Shown one piece after another: positions 7,809 to 15,701 of a DNA stretch of 45,056 bases; the stretch's first letter is position 1; every line of letters begins with the position of its first letter. The stretch covers positions 1 to 45,056 of the forward strand of contig NZ_VYKI01000013.1 of assembly GCF_008710035.1 (NCBI RefSeq), written 5' to 3'. The position numbers and the translations under genes were made by a program. A model generated the notes under the pieces. The model ran no database searches and had not been told where the DNA came from. It saw only the letters and a list, made by a program, of their open reading frames with translations. The stretch is from Stenotrophomonas cyclobalanopsidis. Its GTDB lineage: Bacteria > Pseudomonadota > Gammaproteobacteria > Xanthomonadales > Xanthomonadaceae.

Positions 7809-9439
7809 AGAATGGATTCCGCCAATCGATGGCCTGGCTGCACACCTGGACCGGCCTGCTGGTCGGCTGGCTGCTGCTGCTGATCTTCATGGCCGGCACC
7901 GCCAGTTACTACCGCGAGGAGATCAGCCGCTGGATGCGCCCGGAGCTGCCCAGTGCCAAGGTCAGCACCGACGTGGCCGCGCAGCGCGCCATCGATTTCC
8001 TGCAGGACAAGGCCGGCAACGCCGAGATGTGGTACGTGACGCTGCCGCAGCCGCGCAACCCGGCCATGAGCACGTTCTGGCGCGTGCCGGCCGACCAGGC
8101 CGATCCGTCCAAAGGGCGTCGCGGTGCCTTCGGCGATGCGACGCTGGACCCGAACACCGGCGGCGAACTGAAGGCACGCGACACCCGTGGCGGTGATTTC
8201 TTCTACCGCCTGCATTTCGACCTGCACTACATCCCGGTGTACTGGGCGCGCTACCTGGTGGGCTTCTGCGCGATGTTCATGCTGGTGGCGATCATCACCG
8301 GCGTCATCACCCACAAGAAAATCTTCAAGGACTTCTTCACCTTCCGCAAGGACAAGGGCCTGCGGTCGTGGCTGGATTTCCACAACGTCAGCGCGGTGAT
8401 GGCCCTGCCCTACCATGCGATGATCACCTACACCGGCATCGTCACCCTGATGATCATGTACCTGCCGTGGGGGGTGAAAGTGGCCTACCCGCAGGACGAG
8501 GACACGTTCTTCGCCGAAGCCTTCGGTGGCCTGCCCGAGGTGGGCGCACCGGCCGAGGGCCGCGCGGCGCCGCTGCCGATCGCGCAGCTGCTGGACAGCG
8601 CGCGCGCACGCTGGAAGGGCGTGGAAGTGGCCGGCTTCACCGTGACCAACCCGGGCGCCGCCAACGCGATCATCGACATCCGCCAACGCGACGGCAAGCG
8701 GCTGTCCACCGACACCCCGGCGCTGCGCTATGACATGGCCAGTGGCACGCTGCTGCAGGAGAGCCCGCCCTCCGGCGGTGCAACCGCCACTCGTGGCGTG
8801 ATGTATGGCCTGCACCTGGCCCGCTTCGCTGATTGGGGCCTGCGCGCGTTGTTCTTCCTGTCCGGCCTGACCGGCTGCCTGATGGTGGCCAGCGGCGTAG
8901 TGCTGTGGGCGGTGAAGGAACGGCCCAAGCACACCAAGAGCGGGCGCATCGGCTTCGGCCTGCGCCTGGTCGATGCGCTGAACATCGGCGCCGTGGCCGG
9001 CCTGCCGATCGCGTTTGCCGCCTACTTCTGGGGCAACCGCCTGCTGCCGCTGGAGATGGCCGAGCGCTCCAACGCAGAGGCCAACGTGTTCTTCTACGCC
9101 TGGGGCGCTGCCCTGCTGGCCGCCTTCATCTGGCCCAAGCGGATGATGTGGGCGTGGCAGCTGTACATCGGCGCGGCCGCTTTCGCGCTGGTACCGGTGG
9201 TCAATGCCCTGACCACTCACGCGCACCTGGGCGTGACCCTGCTCAGTGGCGATTGGGTGCTGGCCGGCTTCGATCTGTCGATGCTCGCCTTCGGCGCGAT
9301 GCTGGCGATGTGCGGATGGCGCATGCAGCGCTGGACGCCGCCGCTGAGCGCGGCCGAGAAGAAGAAGCGCGCAGCGGCGGCTGCAGCCGCCAAGGCACCG
9401 GCTGCGCCTGCGACGACCGAAGCGGAGGCCAACGCATGA
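7805..9439 (+). CDS. PepSY-associated TM-helix protein (PiuB-like, iron uptake)
   Basis: A 544-residue PepSY_TM protein. The N-terminal helix contains MAWLHTWTGLLVGWLLLLIFMAGTASYYREEI. A periplasmic PepSY part follows, and a second helix pair is bounded by the histidine-containing HFDLHYIPVYWARYL and ITGVITHKKIFKDFFTFR. DFHNVSAVMALPYHAMITYTGIVTL carries further conserved histidines. Several more membrane helices lie between about residues 340 and 510, and an Ala/Lys-rich tail closes it. Homologues next to siderophore receptors (PiuB, FoxB, FsrB-like) are thought to reduce the ferric siderophore or take part in iron release at the inner membrane; the histidines fit haem ligation. It overlaps the genes on both sides by ATGA. 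Confidence 0.82.
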   Translation: MKNGFRQSMAWLHTWTGLLVGWLLLLIFMAGTASYYREEISRWMRPELPSAKVSTDVAAQRAIDFLQDKAGNAEMWYVTLPQPRNPAMSTFWRVPADQADPSKGRRGAFGDATLDPNTGGELKARDTRGGDFFYRLHFDLHYIPVYWARYLVGFCAMFMLVAIITGVITHKKIFKDFFTFRKDKGLRSWLDFHNVSAVMALPYHAMITYTGIVTLMIMYLPWGVKVAYPQDEDTFFAEAFGGLPEVGAPAEGRAAPLPIAQLLDSARARWKGVEVAGFTVTNPGAANAIIDIRQRDGKRLSTDTPALRYDMASGTLLQESPPSGGATATRGVMYGLHLARFADWGLRALFFLSGLTGCLMVASGVVLWAVKERPKHTKSGRIGFGLRLVDALNIGAVAGLPIAFAAYFWGNRLLPLEMAERSNAEANVFFYAWGAALLAAFIWPKRMMWAWQLYIGAAAFALVPVVNALTTHAHLGVTLLSGDWVLAGFDLSMLAFGAMLAMCGWRMQRWTPPLSAAEKKKRAAAAAAAKAPAAPATTEAEANA

Positions 9440-9765
9440 TGCTGCTGGCCCTGACCCTGTCGTTCTCCGCGTTCACCGCGCTGTCGCTGGCGATGGAAAA
9501 GCACCAGCAGGATCTGCACGGCAAGGCCGCCGCGACGCCGGCACGGCGCATGCAGTGGCGCGTGCTGGGCTGGGTGTTGCTGACGGTCGCGTTCGCGCTG
9601 TGCGTGGTCGACCACGGCTGGGCGATGGGCCCGGTGCTGTGGTTGGGTGCGTTGACCCTGGCCGGCGTGCCGCTGGCCTTTGGCCTGTACCCGTACCGGC
9701 AGACGTGGATCGCGCCGTTGGCCATCGCGCTGCCGGTTCTCGGCCTGGTGGCGGCCGTTCTGTAA
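9436..9765 (+). CDS. DUF3325 small inner-membrane protein, iron uptake operon
   Basis: A 109-residue protein starting MMLLALTLSFSAFTALSLAMEKHQQDL, with three to four membrane segments. DUF3325 is typically the last gene of receptor-DUF3649-PepSY-DUF3325 iron operons, as here. It begins inside the stop of the PepSY gene (ATGA). Its function is unknown. A SMAG copy and the second hairpin family follow the stop. Confidence 0.75.
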   Translation: MMLLALTLSFSAFTALSLAMEKHQQDLHGKAAATPARRMQWRVLGWVLLTVAFALCVVDHGWAMGPVLWLGALTLAGVPLAFGLYPYRQTWIAPLAIALPVLGLVAAVL

Positions 9766-9800
9766 CCCGACAGCTGGGGTCGGATCCCATCCAGATCCAG

Positions 9801-9824
9801 CCGCCGGGCATGGCCCGGCGCTAC
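9801..9824. repeat. SMAG monomer
   Basis: CCGCCGGGCATGGCCCGGCGCTAC; the reverse strand begins GTAGCGCCGGGCC. It lies between a half copy and a full copy of the GGGGTCGGATCCC family. Confidence 0.7.
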
Positions 9825-9825
9825 C

Positions 9826-9866
9826 GGGGTCGGATCCCTTGCGCAATGCGCAAGGGCTCTGACCCC
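9826..9866 (+). repeat. GGGGTCGGATCCC-type hairpin repeat, copy 2 (plus half copy at 9776)
   Basis: GGGGTC/GACCCC outer stem, GGAT/CTCT internal loop and inner stem CCCTTGCGC/GCGCAAGGG with loop AAT. A left half only (GGGGTCGGATCCC) occurs at 9776-9788. Confidence 0.75.
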
Positions 9867-9878
9867 ATCCACGTGACG

Positions 9879-9905
9879 CATCCGCCGGGCGTGGCCTGGC
9901 GCTAC
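9879..9905. repeat. SMAG monomer at the 3' end of rlmKL
   Basis: CATCCGCCGGGCG then TGGCCTGGCGCTAC, 3 nt beyond the rlmKL stop. It could serve as a 3'-end hairpin for that gene. Confidence 0.6.
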
Positions 9906-9908
9906 CGG

Positions 9909-12047
9909 TCAGCCCAGGCGCTTCAATTCCCACGCGCGGTGGATGCGCGCGTTGCGCTCGAAGTCCGGACCAATCGTGCGCGCGGTGATCTCGCGGCACT
10001 GGGCGAACTCGGCGATGGCGTTTTCTTCCAGCTTGAAGCGGCGGAAGTTGTTGGAGAAATACAGCACGCCGCCCGGCGCCAGGCGCGCCAAGGCCGCACG
10101 CAGCAGCTTCAGCTGCTCGCGCTGCACGTCGAAGTCGTCGGCACGCGCCGAGTTCGAGAACGTCGGTGGGTCGCAGAAGATCACGTCGTACTGGCCGCGA
10201 TCACCTTCCAGCCACGCCATCACATCGGCCTGCACCAGCAGGTGCTGGTTGCCGCCCTGGCCGTTCAGCGCCAGGTTGTCGTAGCACCACTGCAGGTAGG
10301 TGGCCGACAAATCGACGCTGGTGGTGCTGGCCGCACCGGCCACCGCCGCCTGCACGCTGGCCACGCCGGTGTAGCAGAACAGGTTGAGGAAGCGCTTGCC
10401 ACGCACCTGCTCGGCCATCATCCGGCGCAGCGGGCGGTGGTCCAGGAACAGGCCGGTATCCAGGTAATCGAACAGGTTCACCTGCAGCAGCGCGTTGTTC
10501 TCGCGCACCACGATGAACTCGTCGCGCTGTTCGAAGCGACCGTACTTGCTGCCGCCCTTGCCGCGCTCGCGCGACTTCATCGACACCTGCTCCGGCGGCA
10601 CGCCGAACACGTCGCGCGCGGCGGCCAGCAGTTCGTTGCGGCGGCGGCGCACGTCGTTTTCCGGAATCGCGGCCGGTGCGGCGTATTCCTGCACGTGCAG
10701 GAAGGTGCGGCGCTGGCCGCCGTCTTCTTCGTAGACGTCGATGGCCGCCGCATATTCCGGCAGGTCGGCATCGTATGCGCGGAAGCAGGTGATGTCCTCG
10801 CGCGCGCGCCAGCTCTTGAACTTCTTCAGGTTCTTGCGCAGGCGGTTGGCCACCATCTGCGCGCCTTCGCTCAGCTCGCGCGGCTGCGCCGGGTCGCGGC
10901 CCGGCACAGCGATCGGATCGCAGACGATCAGCGCGCATTCCAGCGCACCGTTGAACATCTGGTACTTCTTGCCGGCGCGCAGGCCGGTGGCGAAAGCGAG
11001 CTCGTCGTTGCCGCACAGCAGGCTGGCGCGCCACTGCGGCACCGCCTTCTGCAGGGCGTTGCCCAGCGCGCGGTACAGCGCCGGATCGGCGGCCAGGCGC
11101 TCGTCGTAGGGCGGGTTGCAGACCACCGCGCCGATTTCCTGATCCGGTGCGGCAAGATCGGCCACGTCCGCACGGGTGAAGCGGATGGCGTGGGCCACGC
11201 CGGCAACTTCGGCATTCTCACGCGCAGCCTGGATGGCCACCGGGTCGATGTCGCTGCCGTGGATGACCGGCTTCAGCGCGGCCACGCCGGCGGCTTCGCG
11301 ATCACGCGCTTCACTCTGGATGGCCTTCCAGGCGGCCTTGTCGAAGCCCAGCCAGCGGCTCGGCGGCAGGCTGCCATGGCGCATCAGGCCGGGGGCGACG
11401 TCGGCGGCCATCAGCGCGCCTTCGATCAGCAGCGTGCCGCTGCCGCACATCGGGTCCAGCAGGCCACCACCGGCGGCGTGCAGGCGCGGCCACTGCGCGC
11501 GCATCAGCAGCGCGGCGGCCAGGTTTTCCTTCAGCGGCGCCTCGTGGGCGGCACCACGCCAGCCACGGCGGTGCAGCGGACCGCCGCCGAGATCGATCGA
11601 CAGCGAGGCACGGCCCTTGCGCAGCGACAGGTTCACGCGCACGTCGGGCAGGTCGGTGTTGACCGAGGGGCGTTCCAGGCCTTCATCGCGCATGCGGTCG
11701 ACGATGGCGTCCTTGATCCGCTGCGCGGCGAAGCGCGCGTGGGTGATCTTGTCGCCGGACACGTGCGCGTCCACCGCCAGGGTCATTTCCGGCTTGATGT
11801 GCTCGTGCCACGGCAGCGCGCGCACGCCGTCGTACAGGGCCTGCTCGTCCGGGCACTCGAACTCGTCGATCGGCCACAGCACGCGGCTGGCCAGGCGCGA
11901 CCACATGACGATCCGCAGCGCCTGCTCCAGTTCGCCATCGGCGTTGACGCCGGCAATGGTGGCGGTGGCCTTGCCGAGGCCCAGGACCGACAGTTCATCG
12001 GCAAGCAGGTATTCCAGGCCCTTGGCGCAGGAGACGAAGAATTTCAC
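9909..12047 (-). CDS. rlmL: Bifunctional 23S rRNA methyltransferase RlmKL
   Basis: A 712-residue protein (E. coli RlmKL has 702). It methylates 23S rRNA at G2445 (N2, N-terminal half) and G2069 (N7, C-terminal half). Order: THUMP domain (about 45-160), then the RlmL Rossmann domain with [15 protein letters not shown] (from residue 198) and the catalytic NPPY in [10 protein letters not shown] (about 310), then RlmK with [16 protein letters not shown] and [13 protein letters not shown] (about 622). The start is GTG at 12047, giving [15 protein letters not shown], the usual N-terminus of the family. The open frame continues upstream to 12338 but enters the neighbouring hydrolase and is not family-like. 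Confidence 0.93.
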   Translation of the reverse strand: MKFFVSCAKGLEYLLADELSVLGLGKATATIAGVNADGELEQALRIVMWSRLASRVLWPIDEFECPDEQALYDGVRALPWHEHIKPEMTLAVDAHVSGDKITHARFAAQRIKDAIVDRMRDEGLERPSVNTDLPDVRVNLSLRKGRASLSIDLGGGPLHRRGWRGAAHEAPLKENLAAALLMRAQWPRLHAAGGGLLDPMCGSGTLLIEGALMAADVAPGLMRHGSLPPSRWLGFDKAAWKAIQSEARDREAAGVAALKPVIHGSDIDPVAIQAARENAEVAGVAHAIRFTRADVADLAAPDQEIGAVVCNPPYDERLAADPALYRALGNALQKAVPQWRASLLCGNDELAFATGLRAGKKYQMFNGALECALIVCDPIAVPGRDPAQPRELSEGAQMVANRLRKNLKKFKSWRAREDITCFRAYDADLPEYAAAIDVYEEDGGQRRTFLHVQEYAAPAAIPENDVRRRRNELLAAARDVFGVPPEQVSMKSRERGKGGSKYGRFEQRDEFIVVRENNALLQVNLFDYLDTGLFLDHRPLRRMMAEQVRGKRFLNLFCYTGVASVQAAVAGAASTTSVDLSATYLQWCYDNLALNGQGGNQHLLVQADVMAWLEGDRGQYDVIFCDPPTFSNSARADDFDVQREQLKLLRAALARLAPGGVLYFSNNFRRFKLEENAIAEFAQCREITARTIGPDFERNARIHRAWELKRLG

Positions 12048-12192
12048 GGGATCGGTTCGCAGGTGGTCGGGCGCAGCACGGGGGCCGGGCCAGTCGGAAA
12101 GGAGGGCCGTGGACACGGCCGGCAGGCCCGCGCCAGGGGCGGCGGGGCTGCCATTGTAGTCAAAGCGGGCGGGCGCGCCGTGCGCCCGGGCT

Positions 12193-12720
12193 TCACAGCT
12201 GGCGCAGCAGGCGCTCGAAGGCCTGCGCGGAGGCCTCCACGTGGCGTTCCAGGCGGTGGCCGTCGTCGACCAGCAGTAGCTGCGCCGAGCGCGCCTGCGC
12301 CCAGGCGATGACCCCGGCCGCAGGCACCACCTCGTCATGCCAGGCCTGGACCACGGTGATAGGCACGTCAGCGGCGTCCAGCGCCGGCATCGGGCCCATG
12401 GTGGTGGGCGGCACCATCAGGAACAGGCCGGCCACCGGCACCTGCAGCGAGGCGATGCCGGAAATGTAGGCGCCCAGGCTGGACCCGGCCAGCACCAGCG
12501 GGCCCTGCGCGGCGGCCGCGGCGGCACGCTCGACCAGGCGCTGCAGGCGGGTGCGCACGTCGCCGACGCGGCTGATCTCGCTCATCGCGTCCAGGTCGGT
12601 GTAGTCGGGGCGCTCATGGGTCCAGCCCAGGCGCTGCGCAACCTCGGCCAGCGCGGTGACCTTGGAGGCCTCCGGTCCGCTCTCGAAGCCGTGGGACAGG
12701 ATGCAGTGGCCGCGGCTCAT
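12193..12720 (-). CDS. Alpha/beta hydrolase (small esterase-like)
   Basis: A 175-residue alpha/beta-hydrolase. The N-terminus is [20 protein letters not shown]. The nucleophile elbow G-S-S-L-G has S81, the acid is likely D129 (QAWHDEVVP) and the base H155 (DDGHRLE). The small size and [12 protein letters not shown] motif resemble the YqiA/RBBP9-like esterases; no substrate is evident. The ATG is preceded by TTGGAG about 9 nt upstream. It is divergent from the Ami_2 amidase with only 72 bp between start codons, and downstream lies rlmKL on the same strand. The gap to rlmKL is 145 bp, so co-transcription is possible but not certain. Confidence 0.75.
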   Translation of the reverse strand: MSRGHCILSHGFESGPEASKVTALAEVAQRLGWTHERPDYTDLDAMSEISRVGDVRTRLQRLVERAAAAAAQGPLVLAGSSLGAYISGIASLQVPVAGLFLMVPPTTMGPMPALDAADVPITVVQAWHDEVVPAAGVIAWAQARSAQLLLVDDGHRLERHVEASAQAFERLLRQL

Positions 12721-12776
12721 GCTTGCGCTCCAAGGGAGCGGTTCAACGTCGATCGGGAAGGCAGGTTCATCCTGCA

Positions 12777-12786
12777 ATGCTAGCAT
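12777..12786. promoter_or_regulatory. Palindromic -10 region (ATGCTAGCAT) between divergent genes
   Basis: The perfect palindrome contains TAGCAT on both strands. On the plus strand it forms an extended -10 (TGC-TAGCAT, 12778-12786) ending 6 nt before the amidase ATG at 12793, with no ribosome binding site between. This is a candidate leaderless transcript. Confidence 0.45.
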
Positions 12787-12792
12787 CGCCGC

Positions 12793-13359
12793 ATGCCCAC
12801 CCCGCTCCTGCCCGGCCTGCAGCTGCAGCCCCTGCCCTACCATGACCGCCTGCCCCTGCGTGATGCCGACAGCCTGCGGATGGTGGTGATCCACTGCACC
12901 GAACTGCCCGACCTGGCGATGGCCCGCGAGTATGGCGAGCGCGTGCTGTACGACAGTGGCGTGGGCAACAGCGGGCATTTCTACATCGACCGGGACGGCA
13001 GCGTGGTGCAGTACGTGGCGCCGGAGCGCATCGCCCACCACGTGCGCGGCATGAACGCCGATACGGTGGGCATCGAGCTGGTCAATACCGGCCGTTACCC
13101 GCACTGGTTCGACAGCCGCCACCAGGCGATGGACGAGCCGTACACGGAGGCGCAGCTGCTGGCGCTGGAGGCGCTGCTGCTGGCGCTGGTGGCGCGTTAC
13201 CCCTCGCTGCAGCGGATTGCCGGGCACGACCAGCTGGATCTGGAGCAGGTGCCGGCCAGTGATGATGCGGGGCTGGTGGTGGCGCGCAAGCGGGATCCGG
13301 GGCCGTTGTTCCCGTGGGCGCGGGTGCTGGCGAAGGTGCCGTTGCAAGGGTTGGGGTGA
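12793..13359 (+). CDS. N-acetylmuramoyl-L-alanine amidase (Ami_2, AmpD-like)
   Basis: A 188-residue amidase_2 enzyme that would cleave the bond between N-acetylmuramic acid and L-alanine in muropeptides. The expected zinc ligands are H34 (VVIHCTE), H145 (IAGHDQ) and D168 (KRDPGP); the catalytic-type glutamate is E95 (VGIELVN). No signal peptide is seen, so it is probably cytoplasmic, as is AmpD, which recycles anhydro-muropeptides. In S. maltophilia AmpD loss derepresses L1/L2 beta-lactamases, but this genus carries more than one amidase and no ampE neighbour is present, so equivalence to AmpD is unproven. Confidence 0.82.
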   Translation: MPTPLLPGLQLQPLPYHDRLPLRDADSLRMVVIHCTELPDLAMAREYGERVLYDSGVGNSGHFYIDRDGSVVQYVAPERIAHHVRGMNADTVGIELVNTGRYPHWFDSRHQAMDEPYTEAQLLALEALLLALVARYPSLQRIAGHDQLDLEQVPASDDAGLVVARKRDPGPLFPWARVLAKVPLQGLG

Positions 13360-13431
13360 TCGTTTGCAGGGCTGCGCCCTGCACCTGCCGAATCAACGTC
13401 AACGTCAGAAGCCTGCAGTCCGTGGGGTGGC

Positions 13432-13472
13432 GGGGGGGGGGGGGGGGGTGGGGGGTTGGGACGGGTTGGGGG
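13432..13472 (+). repeat. Homopolymeric G tract (17 G) and G-rich extension
   Basis: Seventeen consecutive G at 13432-13448, then TGGGGGGTTGGGACGGG and a further GGGGGG run. It has G-quadruplex potential and is prone to slipped-strand length change. The length could also be misread in sequencing. Confidence 0.8.
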
Positions 13473-13609
13473 GCCCCCCTAAAATCCGCCCAGGGCGGCT
13501 CGGTCGCGCCATCCATGGCGCTCACGCCCCCTCAACCGGACCCACCCCACCTTCGACAGTTTCCTGCGGGCTGTTGGAACCTACTGCTGATGGTGGGTGC
13601 TGATGGTGG

Positions 13610-13630
13610 GTGCCGACCGTTGGTCGGCAC
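13610..13630. repeat. SMAG-like palindrome (GTGC variant)
   Basis: GTGCCGACC-GTT-GGTCGGCAC, a perfect 9-bp stem. The same unit recurs at 41967-41987. Confidence 0.65.
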
Positions 13631-13660
13631 GGATGAATTCATTCGATAGCTGACAGATTT

Positions 13661-13684
13661 CATCCACGCGTGGCGTGGATCTAC
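13661..13684. repeat. SMAG monomer
   Basis: CATCCACGCGTGGCGTGGAT then CTAC; the reverse strand begins GTAGATCCACGCC. Subtype shared with 13742, 18422 and 26134. Confidence 0.75.
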
Positions 13685-13718
13685 CGGCCTCTATCTGCCG
13701 GAACCGCGCTCTGCTCTG

Positions 13719-13765
13719 GTAGGTGTCGACCTTGGTCGACAGTAGATCCACGCCGTGCGTGGATG
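13719..13765. repeat. Two adjacent SMAG monomers of different subtypes
   Basis: GTAGGTGTCGACC/GGTCGAC (13719-13740) is followed directly by GTAGATCCACGCC-GTGCGTGGATG (13742-13765), both GTAG on the plus strand. They lie 3' of the sulfurtransferase gene. Confidence 0.75.
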
Positions 13766-13785
13766 AGCATCCGCCCCCGTGCGAC

Positions 13786-14688
13786 TCAGGCGCCGGTCGC
13801 CACCGGGCGGGTGCTGTCGCTGACCCAGCCGCTCCAGGAGTCGGCGTAGATGCGGGCGCCACTCAGGCCGGCGCTTTCCATCGCCAGCAGCAGGTGGCAG
13901 GCGGTCACGCCGGATCCGCACATCAGCACGACGCGCTCGGGGTCCTGGCTGCCGATCACGCCCTGCAGTTCGGCGCGCAGTTCCTGCGGGTCGCGCAGGC
14001 GGCCGTCGAGGACGTTCAGGGCGAACGGGCGGTTGACCGCGCCGGGCACGTGGCCGGCCACCGGGTCCAGCGGCTCGACTTCGCCACGGAAGCGCTCGCC
14101 GGCGCGGGCGTCGACCAGCCAGCCCGGGGCGTGTTTGAGGCGCGCGGCGATTTCGTCGGTCGAGGCCACCTGGGTGGTGTCGAAGCGGCCTGGATAGGGC
14201 GGCTGCGCGGCCACCTCGCTGTGGCCGGTGGCCAGCGCATGGCCGGCGGCCTGCCAGGCGGCGATGCCGCCGTCGAGCACGGCCACACGGGTATGCCCGA
14301 TCAGGCGCAGCAGCCACCACAGGCGTGCGGCGGCCATGCTGCCGTCACTGCTGTCATAGACCACGACCTGGGTGTCCGGCCCGATGCCCCACTGGCCCAC
14401 GCGCGCGGCGAAGGTGTCGCTGTCGGGCAGCGGATGGCGGCCATGGCCGCTGCGGCGCAGGTCGGAAAGATCCTGGTTGAGATCGGCATGGACCGCACGC
14501 GGGATATGCCCGGCCGCGTACTGCCCTGCCCCGGCCTGCGGGTCGGCCAGCGCTGCGCGCGCATCCACCACACGCACGACGGTGCTGGCGGTGGCACGGG
14601 CATCGACCACGCGCACGTCGCCATCGAGGGCGGCGGCCAGCGTGGCGACATCGACCAGGGTGGTCCACGGCGGATCGATCGGCTTCAT
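13786..14688 (-). CDS. sseA: 3-mercaptopyruvate sulfurtransferase (two rhodanese domains)
   Basis: A 300-residue protein with two rhodanese domains (about 10-150 inactive, 165-295 catalytic). The active-site loop is CGSGVTAC with C257, the CG(S/T)GVTA form that marks mercaptopyruvate rather than thiosulfate sulfurtransferases. It transfers sulfur from 3-mercaptopyruvate to thiol or cyanide acceptors. The ATG overlaps the stop of the upstream DUF1289-NUDIX gene (ATGA), so they form a coupled pair. Oddity: the first domain has a repeated VRVVDARA at residues 25-32 and 38-45, one more than usual. A SMAG pair follows the stop. Confidence 0.85.
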   Translation of the reverse strand: MKPIDPPWTTLVDVATLAAALDGDVRVVDARATASTVVRVVDARAALADPQAGAGQYAAGHIPRAVHADLNQDLSDLRRSGHGRHPLPDSDTFAARVGQWGIGPDTQVVVYDSSDGSMAAARLWWLLRLIGHTRVAVLDGGIAAWQAAGHALATGHSEVAAQPPYPGRFDTTQVASTDEIAARLKHAPGWLVDARAGERFRGEVEPLDPVAGHVPGAVNRPFALNVLDGRLRDPQELRAELQGVIGSQDPERVVLMCGSGVTACHLLLAMESAGLSGARIYADSWSGWVSDSTRPVATGA

Positions 14689-15497
14689 TGCACTTGCTCC
14701 AGGCGGCGACGCAGGTTGTAGAGAATGGCGGCGGTCGCGCCCCAGATGCGCTGGCCAGGCCAGTCGTATTCGAGGACATGGCGCACGCGGCCGCGATGGT
14801 TGATCTCGACCTGGCGCAGGTTGTCGGCGGCCATCAGGTAATCCAGCGGCACCTCGAACACCTCGGCTACTTCGCTGGGCTGCGGTACCGGCACGAAATC
14901 CGGATCGACCACCGCCACCACCGGGGTCACCCGGTAGCCGGTGATGGTCACGAATGGATCGAGATAGCCCAGCGCCTGCACCTGGCCCGGTGCCAGCGCG
15001 ATTTCTTCCTGGCTCTCGCGCAGTGCGGCGGCCAGCGCATCGCGGTCGTCCGGTTCGGTGCGTCCACCGGGAAAGCCGACCTGGCCACCATGGGTGCGCA
15101 GGGTTTCGGTGCGACGGGTCAGGATGACCTGGGCGCCGCCGGCACGCGGCACGATGCCTGCCAGCACCGCGGCTTCCACCGGCGGGCCGGGCGGCAGCAG
15201 GTCACTCAGTTCACTGCGGTTCCAGCCATCGCCCTGCGGCGGTTCGGCCAGCGGATGCAGCGCGCGCAGCAGGCGTTCGTGGTCGGCGACCGATCCGCGC
15301 AGCGACTGCCGCAGTTGTTCGCGCAGGGGCTGCACGCGGTGCAGGATGCGGCTGCGTTCGCGGTCGCTCATCATCGACCACCCAGCGATTTCATCGATAT
15401 GCCGCCCGCACCCGGCGCACAGCCGGTTGTGATCCAGCTTGCACACTCCAATGCAGGGGCTTGCGACAACACGCGCCGGTTCTTCCGTAGTTTGCAC
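14685..15497 (-). CDS. DUF1289 - NUDIX (CoA pyrophosphatase-like) fusion protein
   Basis: A 270-residue protein. Residues 14-60 are a DUF1289 domain with four cysteines (SPCIGVCKLD, LCAGCGRHIDEIAGW; C15, C19, C27, C30), suggesting a small metal site. Residues about 105-265 are a NUDIX domain of the CoAse/NudL type: LTRRTETLRTHGGQVGFPGG is the UPF0035-like signature and LRESQEEIAL the Nudix helix with E161, E164 and E165. It would hydrolyse CoA or a related nucleotide diphosphate to 3',5'-ADP and 4'-phosphopantetheine. The GTG start at 15497 is inferred; the frame continues upstream only through a SMAG repeat. It overlaps sseA by 4 nt. DUF1289 normally occurs as a separate protein of about 60-80 residues. 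Confidence 0.78.
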   Translation of the reverse strand: MQTTEEPARVVASPCIGVCKLDHNRLCAGCGRHIDEIAGWSMMSDRERSRILHRVQPLREQLRQSLRGSVADHERLLRALHPLAEPPQGDGWNRSELSDLLPPGPPVEAAVLAGIVPRAGGAQVILTRRTETLRTHGGQVGFPGGRTEPDDRDALAAALRESQEEIALAPGQVQALGYLDPFVTITGYRVTPVVAVVDPDFVPVPQPSEVAEVFEVPLDYLMAADNLRQVEINHRGRVRHVLEYDWPGQRIWGATAAILYNLRRRLEQVQ

Positions 15498-15555
15498 CCT
15501 GCAACAGTAGCGCGAATGGCTGCGGTTGGGGACGATCACGGCACGCGGATGGGCG

Positions 15556-15624
15556 GTAGAGTCGACTGTCAGTCGACTATCGCGCGCAGCGCGGTAAGAG
15601 CAGTCGACCAACGGTCGACTCTAC
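15556..15624. repeat. SMAG dimer
   Basis: GTAGAGTCGACTG at 15556 and its inverted partner CGGTCGACTCTAC ending at 15624, with a GCGCGC-rich centre. It separates the NUDIX and FKBP genes. Confidence 0.8.
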
Positions 15625-15644
15625 CGTCCCGCGGCAGAAACAGA

Positions 15645-15673
15645 AACGCGCCGGTGGAAGCCACCGGCGCGTT
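15645..15673 (-). terminator. Terminator of the FKBP gene
   Basis: Perfect 13-bp stem AACGCGCCGGTGG/CCACCGGCGCGTT with a 3-nt loop, followed on the reverse strand by a broken T tract (CTGTTTCTG), 29 nt after the FKBP stop. Confidence 0.7.
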
Positions 15674-15701
15674 GTCTGCATTGCATTGATGTTGCTTCGA
15701 C

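Larger units (their letters stand above)
13360..13785. other. Intergenic region: poly-G tract and four SMAG-type palindromes, no gene
   Basis: Holds a 17-G run, a GCAGGGCTGCGCCCTGC hairpin right after the amidase stop (about 13366-13382), a 14-nt direct repeat (TGCTGATGGTGGGT-like, near 13585 and 13599) and several SMAG palindromes. No open frame has a plausible start and composition. Confidence 0.6.

Noticed and set aside
9555..12311. 918-residue open frame opposite rlmKL
   Set aside because: Antisense shadow of a highly conserved rRNA methyltransferase; it also reads through repeats.
13661..13765. Possible CRISPR-like array (repeated GTAGATCCACGCC units)
   Set aside because: Units are palindromic SMAG elements in both orientations with irregular spacing, no constant spacers and no cas genes nearby.
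15498..15611. Upstream start of the DUF1289-NUDIX gene
   Set aside because: The extra codons read through a SMAG repeat and are not conserved-looking.
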